From JAFLCA01 sp041907145 (GTDB taxonomy: Bacteria; Bdellovibrionota_C; UBA2361; JAFLCA01), in the NCBI GenBank assembly GCA_041907145.1, contig JAYRHW010000111.1, positions 1 to 10,878 of the forward strand: a DNA stretch of 10,878 bases. Reading direction: 5' to 3'. The notes beneath the pieces are model-generated. The model was not told where the DNA came from. It did no database searches and worked only from the letters and a program-made list of their open reading frames with translations. Shown in pieces: positions 1 to 5,304 of the stretch (within the stretch, counting starts at the first letter, position 1; each line of letters starts with the position of its first letter). Position numbers and translations under genes: made by a program.

Positions 1-1
1 A

Positions 2-154
2 ACCTTACTCGGGCAGGATAGCTGTTCCGGCACGATCGAGCTTTCAGACATCGAGTTTGCCGCAATGCAAATGCGGCTTCTAAGCCCGACGCCGCCATCG
101 AGCGAGCCTTTTAGCTGCGCTGTCAATGAGTGGATCGTGCTTTCTCGAAAGTAG
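2..154 (+). CDS. 3' end of an unidentified gene (truncated by window edge)
   Basis: An open frame runs from the left edge of the window to a TAG at 152-154 and gives a 50-residue C-terminal fragment ending in NEWIVLSRK. I do not recognise the fragment. It has a mixed polar/hydrophobic composition with two cysteines and no obvious membrane segment. Support for it being real is mainly positional: a strong rightward intrinsic terminator lies about 40 bases after the stop, as expected for the end of a plus-strand transcription unit. The other two plus frames close early in this stretch. With no start codon or domain visible, it could still be a chance open frame. Confidence 0.4.
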   Translation, partial: TLLGQDSCSGTIELSDIEFAAMQMRLLSPTPPSSEPFSCAVNEWIVLSRK

Positions 155-195
155 GGGACGGACAGTTTGTTGCAAAGATTCTGACATTGCACTGC

Positions 196-233
196 GGGGC
201 GGTTACTGAAGTTTACGTAGCCGCCCCTTTTTT
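196..233 (+). terminator. Intrinsic (rho-independent) terminator, rightward
   Basis: An 11-bp stem (196-206 with 217-227, starting GGGGCGG and ending CCGCCCC, with one G-U wobble) encloses a 10-base loop and is followed directly by six T residues (228-233). This is a textbook intrinsic terminator for plus-strand transcription arriving from the left edge. The T tract overlaps the stop codon (232-234) of the convergent trmY-like gene. Read leftward, the hairpin has no T run after it, so it would at best stabilise the 3' end of the feo-trmY transcript. Confidence 0.88.
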
Positions 234-840
234 ATGCACCAACTCCGAATCTCCTATCGAGCTCATGGTGCACGAGAACGACGCACTGTGAAGCAAAAAG
301 GATCTTCCTTCCCAGGCTTATTTTTTGCAGGCCTCTACGCTCGAGCCCCTTGATACTGTTCTTAGGCATCGAAAGGTGGTCGCTGAGGACGATCACGCAG
401 TTTTCCTCCAACGTCACAGTACGAATATCGTCGCCCTTGACGTCGAGTAAATAGGCTGGGCTGGCTTCCAAGAGCTGCTTCATCAATACATCGAAGCCGA
501 AGCCGCAGACTTGAATGCCGGGCGCGACGTCAAGTATCTCGCCCTTTCTTACTGTACGACCGGCTATGAGCGCAGACTTTATGACACCTAGAATCGCCGA
601 CTCATGGAAACCGGGAAAAGAAACCCCCTGCGCCGAGGAGAATTTCAGCGTCTTGGGAAAATCCGGGGTGCTTTCAAGCACGACATAGACTTCGACATCG
701 GGGCGCTGACCATTCGAAAAATAAAAGGCGTTTGCCAGGGTGTGCGCGACTATCTCGAAGTGCCCCTCGGCGCCAATCTGTGCGGCGATTTTGTCCGGAT
801 TAACGGTGGCTTGACGCGCCCTGAGTACGAACGTGCGCAC
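232..840 (-). CDS. trmY: TrmY/DUF358-family SPOUT RNA methyltransferase (tRNA pseudouridine-54 N1-methyltransferase-like)
   Basis: The 202-residue protein matches the TrmY (DUF358) family along its whole length. It has the N-terminal signature RTFVLRARQA, a central PDVEVYVVLE strand followed by PKTLKF, and GIQVCGFGF and GDDIRTVTL before the knot. The C-terminal SPOUT trefoil-knot elements are VLSDHL, KISLGRKILFASQCVVLVHHELDR and a short tail. Archaeal TrmY uses S-adenosylmethionine to make m1-pseudouridine at tRNA position 54. Most bacteria carry m5U there, so the bacterial substrate is unknown to me and the symbol marks family, not proven reaction. Translation starts at GTG (840), only two bases after the stop of the upstream Cys-rich peptide gene, so it appears coupled to the feo operon. 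Its stop TAA overlaps a convergent terminator. No catalytic region looks damaged. Confidence 0.85.
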   Translation of the reverse strand: MRTFVLRARQATVNPDKIAAQIGAEGHFEIVAHTLANAFYFSNGQRPDVEVYVVLESTPDFPKTLKFSSAQGVSFPGFHESAILGVIKSALIAGRTVRKGEILDVAPGIQVCGFGFDVLMKQLLEASPAYLLDVKGDDIRTVTLEENCVIVLSDHLSMPKNSIKGLERRGLQKISLGRKILFASQCVVLVHHELDRRFGVGA

Positions 841-842
841 TG

Positions 843-1007
843 CTAGCTCTTTTTACCGATAGTCGCGTCGGGCTTCTTCTCGTGACAGCCGCAGTGTCCG
901 CAGCCGCCGCCATGCTTGCGCGGAGAAAAAAAGCCGATGAGCTTCAGGCCCAGGAATAGTCCCGCGATTCCCACAACGGCCATGACCAGAAAATCCTGCA
1001 TATGCAT
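843..1007 (-). CDS. FeoB-associated Cys-rich membrane peptide
   Basis: This 54-residue peptide begins MHMQDFLVMAVVGIAGLFLG. It has one N-terminal transmembrane helix (about residues 5-27), a short basic turn (SPRKH), then a Gly/Cys/His-rich motif GGGCGHCGCHE (Cys36, Cys39, Cys41; His32, His38, His42) and a Lys-rich polar tail. Length, order and position directly after feoB match the FeoB_associated Cys-rich family. Members of that family are thought to assist FeoB, possibly by handling Fe(II), but their biochemical role is not established. The start lies three bases after the feoB stop and the stop lies two bases before the trmY-like GTG, so it sits in a tightly coupled operon. A second in-frame ATG (residue 3) could be the true start. 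There is no strong Shine-Dalgarno site, consistent with re-initiation by ribosomes leaving feoB. Confidence 0.85.
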   Translation of the reverse strand: MHMQDFLVMAVVGIAGLFLGLKLIGFFSPRKHGGGCGHCGCHEKKPDATIGKKS

Positions 1008-1010
1008 TCT

Positions 1011-3044
1011 CTATAATAGCAGGCGTACCGCGAGTTGGTATGTTGCAAACGCTGCGATGTAGGCTAAGCCAGTCATGTAGCTGAACATGAACACAGTCCA
1101 GCGCCAGGAACCCGTTTCTCTGCGGCAAACTGCCAAAGTCGACATACACTGACAAGCAAATACATAAAATACCATGAGCGAGAGGGCCGTTGCCAACGTA
1201 AAGGTACCGGCCGCCTTTCGTTCTTTGAGCGCAGCGTTGAGCGATTCGTTGGCCGGGTCATCGTCTTGCAGGTTGTACACCGTGGCGAGCGAGCTTACGA
1301 ATACTTCGCGGGCAGCAAAAGAGGCCAATAGCCCGACTCCGATCTCCCAGTTAAATCCCAGCGGCTGAATAACCGGCTCCATAGCGCTGCCGATTTTGCC
1401 GGCGAACGTGTGCCGAACATCTCCGCGCGGATAGCTAGCCAAGAACCACAGTAATACGGAGCAGGCTAGAATGACGGTGCCGGCGCTCTTGAGAAACAGT
1501 ACGACGCGGTCCAGCACTTCACGCGCGGCTGTCCGTATGGAGGGCAGCCGGAATGGAGGCATCTCCATGACAAACACCGCCGGTTCGCCCCGCAGCAAAG
1601 TCATCTTGAGAAGCCAGGCAACGACCGCGGCGCCTGCAATGCCCAAGACATACATGCCGAGCAGCACGAGACCTTGAAGAGAAAACACTCCAGCCACGGT
1701 CTGTGCCGGCACGAAGGCGGCTATCAGCAGGGCATACACCGGCAAGCGCGCGCTACAACTCATCAGCGGTGCGATCAATATAGTGGCCAAGCGATCGGTG
1801 AAGGACGGAATAGTGCGAGTCGATAGGATCCCTGGAATTGCGCAGGCGAACGAGGAGAGCAGGGGGATAAACGAGCGCCCTTGGAGCCCGAACTGACGCA
1901 TGATGCGATCCATGAGGAATGCGGCTCGTGAGAGGTACCCGCTATCTTCGAGCAAACCCAGGAAGAAAAAGAGAATGGCAATCTGCGGAATAAAAACAAG
2001 CACGCTGCCGACCCCCGCCACGATGCCGTCGACAATCAAGCTCTTGAACATGCCGTCAGGGAGTGTCGCGCCTATGACGGTGCCCAGCTTTGCAACCGCG
2101 CCGTCAATAAAATCCATCGGTACCGTTGCCCAGAGAAATATGGCTTGAAAGATAAATGCCATCAGTACCAAGAAAAGCAGCGTGCCCCAGAAGCGATGCG
2201 TCAGCAGGGCATCGATACGAGCTGCAAGACTGCCGCCCTCGGGGGTATCAAACGCGCAGCTGGTGCGTACGATCTGATTTATCCAGGTGTACCGAGCCGT
2301 AGCCTCGAAGCTCACCCAATCGATGCTGCTGGCCTGAAGCCGCTCGCGAGCTGCTGCTAATTCTGCGCGTATAGGGCCATCTGAAGTTGCCAGCGAATCC
2401 GAGAGCAGGGCAGTTCCCATAAACAGCGCATTAATATTCTGTGCCGGGGAGGAGGCTCCCGCTTTTCCGATTTTTTCTGCTTCGATCCTGAAGGTTGAGT
2501 CCGCTTGGAGCCAGCCGAATGCTGTGGAGGATTTTTTTGGGGCGCGACTGTGTTCGCGCAGCACGGCGCGCAACTGCTCGAGCCCTTCCGAGCGGTGAGC
2601 GGTAATCGCCAGCACCGGAACGTCAAGCGAGCGAGCGAGCAGCTCCTTACGGACATGAATGCCCTGCTTTTCGGCAAGGTCGGACATGTTAAGAGCTACA
2701 ATCAGAGGGATGCCCAAATCGATAAGCTGCGACGTTAGATACAGATTCCTTTCGATGTTGGTCGAGTCGATAACTGAAACGATAATGTCGGGGAGAGGCG
2801 TGCCCGGGATGGCGCCAAGCAGCGCCTTTGTCGCAATCGCCTCATCGAGCGAATTGTGCGAGAGAGAATAGATACCCGGCAAGTCAACGACTTGAGCGGT
2901 CACCCCTTCGCCGAGATCCACGTTTCCTTCTTTGCGTTCAACAGTGACGCCAGGATAATTGGCTACTTTGTGTCGAAGGCCTGTGAGCGCGTTGAAGAGG
3001 GTAGTCTTTCCGCAGTTAGGATTGCCGGCTAAAACAATTTGCAT
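1011..3044 (-). CDS. feoB: Ferrous iron transport protein B (GTP-gated Fe(II) permease)
   Basis: FeoB is the inner-membrane channel for Fe(II) uptake, controlled by a fused GTPase. The 677-residue protein has the N-terminal G domain: P-loop GNPNCGKTT (7-15), switch I VANYPGVTVERKEG (27-40), DLPG (54-57) and NMSD (119-122). A helical regulatory segment follows to about residue 280. The membrane part contains two Gate repeats with the family signatures FIPQIAILFFFLGLLEDSGY, FACAIPGILSTRT, and later ASFAAREVFVSSLATVY and CMSTLAVCRRETGSW. The protein is somewhat shorter than E. coli FeoB (773 residues) but appears complete, ending in a C-terminal hydrophobic helix. It lies 41 bases downstream of feoA and is followed within three bases by the Cys-rich partner gene. 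No clear Shine-Dalgarno site precedes the ATG, so translation may depend on feoA. Confidence 0.98.
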   Translation of the reverse strand: MQIVLAGNPNCGKTTLFNALTGLRHKVANYPGVTVERKEGNVDLGEGVTAQVVDLPGIYSLSHNSLDEAIATKALLGAIPGTPLPDIIVSVIDSTNIERNLYLTSQLIDLGIPLIVALNMSDLAEKQGIHVRKELLARSLDVPVLAITAHRSEGLEQLRAVLREHSRAPKKSSTAFGWLQADSTFRIEAEKIGKAGASSPAQNINALFMGTALLSDSLATSDGPIRAELAAARERLQASSIDWVSFEATARYTWINQIVRTSCAFDTPEGGSLAARIDALLTHRFWGTLLFLVLMAFIFQAIFLWATVPMDFIDGAVAKLGTVIGATLPDGMFKSLIVDGIVAGVGSVLVFIPQIAILFFFLGLLEDSGYLSRAAFLMDRIMRQFGLQGRSFIPLLSSFACAIPGILSTRTIPSFTDRLATILIAPLMSCSARLPVYALLIAAFVPAQTVAGVFSLQGLVLLGMYVLGIAGAAVVAWLLKMTLLRGEPAVFVMEMPPFRLPSIRTAAREVLDRVVLFLKSAGTVILACSVLLWFLASYPRGDVRHTFAGKIGSAMEPVIQPLGFNWEIGVGLLASFAAREVFVSSLATVYNLQDDDPANESLNAALKERKAAGTFTLATALSLMVFYVFACQCMSTLAVCRRETGSWRWTVFMFSYMTGLAYIAAFATYQLAVRLLL

Positions 3045-3085
3045 ACGGAACGGAGTATTTGTTCAGTGCGTGAGGCGCTCACGAA

Positions 3086-3346
3086 TTAGGAGCTGCCAAC
3101 GGGAGTGATTTGAACACTCTTTGCTTCTGAAGTGCGCAGCGACAGCTTGTATCCCAGTGCCCTGAACTGAATGGGATCGCCAAGCGGAGCCGAGCAAACC
3201 TTCTCGATTGCCGTTCCGGCGACGATACCCATCGAAAGGAGTTTTCTGCACAGGGTAGGATTGCCGCAGCAAACACCGGAGACGATGGCGCGCTGACCCT
3301 CTATAAGACAGTCGAGGGTTATGTTGTCCTGCTTCTTGCCGCTCAT
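3086..3346 (-). CDS. feoA: FeoA family protein, small SH3-like partner of FeoB
   Basis: This 86-residue cytosolic protein has the FeoA pattern. An early LDCLIEGQRAIVSG strand region is followed by a helix with the characteristic CRKLLSMGIVAGTAIE segment (33-48), then GDPIQFRALGYKLSLRTSEAKSVQI strands and a short tail. FeoA binds FeoB and modulates its activity, though the mechanism is debated. The gene directly precedes feoB, as usual. Five cysteines (13, 26, 27, 33, 52) are visible, including an adjacent pair, which is more than typical textbook FeoA proteins carry. The ATG at 3346 is chosen because it gives the standard family N-terminus; the upstream site (TGGA) is weak. The 102-base gap to the upstream membrane-protein gene holds a candidate promoter and an inverted repeat, so feoA is probably the first gene of the iron operon. 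Confidence 0.95.
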   Translation of the reverse strand: MSGKKQDNITLDCLIEGQRAIVSGVCCGNPTLCRKLLSMGIVAGTAIEKVCSAPLGDPIQFRALGYKLSLRTSEAKSVQITPVGSS

Positions 3347-3374
3347 AATAATTCCAGGGACTTGAATCTTGATT

Positions 3375-3404
3375 AGCCTATGACGACTATTAGGGTTCAG
3401 TCAA
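3375..3404 (-). promoter_or_regulatory. Candidate feoA promoter
   Basis: On the minus strand, TTGACT (3404-3399, five of six matches to TTGACA) is followed after 18 bases by TAGGCT (3380-3375, three of six matches to TATAAT). This would start transcription near 3368, about 20 bases before the feoA ATG. The -10 match is poor. The TAGGCTAA core at the -10 resembles the centre of DtxR/IdeR operators, but the flanks match only weakly, so I do not call a regulator site. I see no convincing Fur or complete FNR box. Confidence 0.35.
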
Positions 3405-3422
3405 GTAATCGAGGAATAGTCG
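3384..3422. repeat. Perfect 8-bp inverted repeat upstream of feoA, possible operator
   Basis: CGACTATT (3384-3391) and AATAGTCG (3415-3422) are exact reverse complements separated by 23 bases, with 31 bp (about three helical turns) between arm centres. One arm lies in the candidate promoter spacer and the other just upstream of its -35. That geometry would suit a protein binding both half-sites on one face of the DNA. The sequence does not match a regulator I know. Confidence 0.4.
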
Positions 3423-3448
3423 AATTGTTTGATATATGAAGGAGATGC

Positions 3449-3961
3449 TCAAGATCTCCCGGCAGGGCGTTTTTGCGGCCCCGGAGGGCGGCCATGGCGC
3501 CTGGCTTCCAGGCCCAGGTCCCGGTTGGCCTCGCGCAGCAGAGGTTGGTAGGTTGCCACTCGGCCAGCCGTGCTCTGAGAGCTGGCGAGGTACGACATCA
3601 GCAGATAATGGCACAATCCGAGATAGGCAAATGCCGCTACAAATACGAGCAGAGCGGAAAGAGGGACTCCGAGTCCGAAGAGCTCATTGACCCGCAGGGT
3701 CAGGCGCCACAGGAAAATTCCTAAGCCGATTGAGAGCAGGGCTCCTCCAGCCAGCAGTGAAAGCGTCGAGAGTCTAATTTCAGCTGAAAGTCTGGGCCAG
3801 CGCATGAGCCAAAGTGTGGCGCTCGTGACTGCGATGCTAAGCAGACAGGCAAACAGGGCGGCAAGAGTATTCCCCAGTGACTGCACGCCGGACGGGAAGG
3901 CCAGACAGGCTAGCAAGGTACCAGCCAGTAAACCCGCAATAAGCTCCTTGACCCACTTCAT
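3449..3961 (-). CDS. Small four-helix membrane protein of unknown function
   Basis: This 170-residue protein has four probable transmembrane segments at about residues 7-25, 30-52, 67-86 and 98-125. A roughly 45-residue basic, Arg/Pro-rich C-terminal tail starts YLASSQSTAGRV and ends PPGPQKRPAGRS. I recognise no family. The ATG at 3961 is supported by an upstream AGAGG Shine-Dalgarno site five bases away. The tail, with REANRDLGLEARR after a membrane block, looks like the start of a linker helix that stops short, so truncation by frameshift is possible. It precedes the feo operon in the same direction, but the 102-base gap with its own candidate promoter argues against a tight functional link. 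A hairpin (GGAGAT/ATCTCC, 3441-3459) overlaps the stop but lacks a T run. Confidence 0.65.
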   Translation of the reverse strand: MKWVKELIAGLLAGTLLACLAFPSGVQSLGNTLAALFACLLSIAVTSATLWLMRWPRLSAEIRLSTLSLLAGGALLSIGLGIFLWRLTLRVNELFGLGVPLSALLVFVAAFAYLGLCHYLLMSYLASSQSTAGRVATYQPLLREANRDLGLEARRHGRPPGPQKRPAGRS

Positions 3962-4127
3962 GGAACCTCTTGAGAAACACCATTAGGAAGACTCGGCTTC
4001 CTTATCTTTGGGATGCTGGGCGGTGCACTTTCGGGCAGTACGGGGCGCAAATTATAGAGCGGAATTGAACGCTCATTCAGGCTTGTGTAGCCAGTGGGGC
4101 CTTCCTAAAGCGCACAAGGTAAGGCTG

Positions 4128-5120
4128 CTATTCAGGAGGAAATTTCACGCCTCGTGCCATCATGTCGAGGGCGCGGTCCGGCGGATATCCGGCATCAATC
4201 CAGCGCCTGGCAACCGCTGCAGGCACTCCGCCCTGGATCCAGCGCTGAGCATCCTGAGGTTCAATGGCGAGAAGCTTCCACTCGAAAGCCAGGGCCGGCG
4301 ATTGCACGCCTGCTTGCACCCAGCGCACGGACTCGGCCGGAGTAAGACTGTAGGCCCGCCAATAGCCGGCCTGCGCGGGAGCAAATGACTGGCCTTGCCA
4401 CTCAAGAGCGTCGCTCATGGTAAATCCAAGCCGCTCAAAGCTCACGCCGCCGTAAAATTGCGCGACGAGTAAGCTTATATCATGCGCATGCGTGCGCAGT
4501 ACGCCGGGCAGCGCTACACACTCCTGAAAGAGAGAAGCAAAAAATCCTTCAGTGGCTTGGGTCGGATCCTTGTACGCATTGAGCATTGCATGCGCGGTGT
4601 CGACGTCCTGCTTGGTTCCGCCCTGAAGACTTGAGTAGTACTGCAAAACATCGGGCTTATTGAGCCTCTTACCAAGTTCGATGAAGCCCCTGATGTAGTT
4701 ATCGCGCGAGTATGCAAAGCGGCCATATGCCGCTATCAGATACTTGATTTGCGGAGGTTTCTGCGGTGTGCCGGCGTCACCCAAATAGGCGGCGGTTTCG
4801 TTGGCGACGATGAGCAATTCCTCATGAATCTCTTCGGTATATTTCAGGCAAGCCTGCGCATCGAAGGTTTCGGCTTGTGTCCACTCGGTCGAGAACAAGG
4901 CTATCTGGTTCCACAGATCATCGGTCCAGCGCCTGGTCTTCTCAAGAATACTGCGAGTGCGTTCAATTTCTTGAGAGCTGATTCCCTCGTATTTGAGCTG
5001 CTGAAGGATATTGAGCGCAGCGAAGCGGCCTTGGTACGTGGCCGTGAGATAATTCAGGATTGCGTGGCTAAGGTTAAGGTCTTGCTCTAGCTTTTGATCC
5101 ACAGGGAGGTACGAGTTCAA
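4128..5120 (-). CDS. Helical protein with C-terminal tandem 13-residue Trp repeats, function unknown
   Basis: I do not recognise this 330-residue protein. Residues 1-235 are mostly charged helical sequence with no signal peptide or membrane segment. From about 236 it becomes a tandem array of seven units of 13-14 residues with the pattern x-x-A-x-x-W-x-x-x-G/a-h-x-P: for example SDALEWQGQSFAP, AQAGYWRAYSLTP, QDAQRWIQGGVPA and AVARRWIDAGYPP. Six units keep the Trp; the seventh has Met (ALDMMARG) and ends the protein. Such short Trp/Pro-punctuated helical repeats usually build a binding surface, but no ligand is implied. The start is uncertain. The first possible codon is TTG at 5120 just after an in-frame TAA, with no Shine-Dalgarno site, and GTG at residue 7 is an alternative. 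It has no coupled neighbour and diverges from the LOG gene across 184 bases. Confidence 0.75.
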   Translation of the reverse strand: MNSYLPVDQKLEQDLNLSHAILNYLTATYQGRFAALNILQQLKYEGISSQEIERTRSILEKTRRWTDDLWNQIALFSTEWTQAETFDAQACLKYTEEIHEELLIVANETAAYLGDAGTPQKPPQIKYLIAAYGRFAYSRDNYIRGFIELGKRLNKPDVLQYYSSLQGGTKQDVDTAHAMLNAYKDPTQATEGFFASLFQECVALPGVLRTHAHDISLLVAQFYGGVSFERLGFTMSDALEWQGQSFAPAQAGYWRAYSLTPAESVRWVQAGVQSPALAFEWKLLAIEPQDAQRWIQGGVPAAVARRWIDAGYPPDRALDMMARGVKFPPE

Positions 5121-5240
5121 ATCAGTCGGTTAGAGAATGAGACATACCGGAAAACCTTACATGCTCATAGCACGCGATCAGGTTAACTATCGGCAATTCT
5201 TACGTCAACCTAAGCTTGGCATTGACGGACCCTTACAACA

Positions 5241-5263
5241 GCTCCTGCTTGCTTAGCAGCAGC
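5241..5263 (+). other. Hairpin in the region just upstream of the LOG-like gene
   Basis: GCTCCTGCT (5241-5249) pairs with AGCAGCAGC (5255-5263) as a 9-bp stem with one C-C mismatch and a five-base loop. It is followed by TTTACTTT and ends about 40 bases before the ATG at 5305. The T-rich tail is too broken for a confident terminator. If transcription starts upstream it could attenuate or mark the leader. If it starts near TAAGAT (5271-5276, a four-of-six -10 match) the hairpin would lie outside the transcript. Confidence 0.3.
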
Positions 5264-5304
5264 TTTACTTTAAGATAAGGACATCGCAGGGAGGGAAGCC
5301 GGTT

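Noticed and set aside
853..1155. 100-residue minus-strand open frame between feoB and trmY
   Set aside because: It overlaps the feoB C-terminus and the Cys-rich peptide in another frame. Its sequence has no family features, whereas the 54-residue frame fits precisely.
3429..3440. Possible FNR half-site (TTGAT) upstream of feoA
   Set aside because: The second half-site is missing at the required spacing (ATAT is followed by GAA, not ATCAA), so it is not a credible FNR box despite FNR control of feo in E. coli.
3985..4002. Hairpin AGGAAG/CTTCCT upstream of the small membrane-protein gene
   Set aside because: The stem is only six base pairs with no T run on the minus strand, so it is not a supported terminator or regulator.
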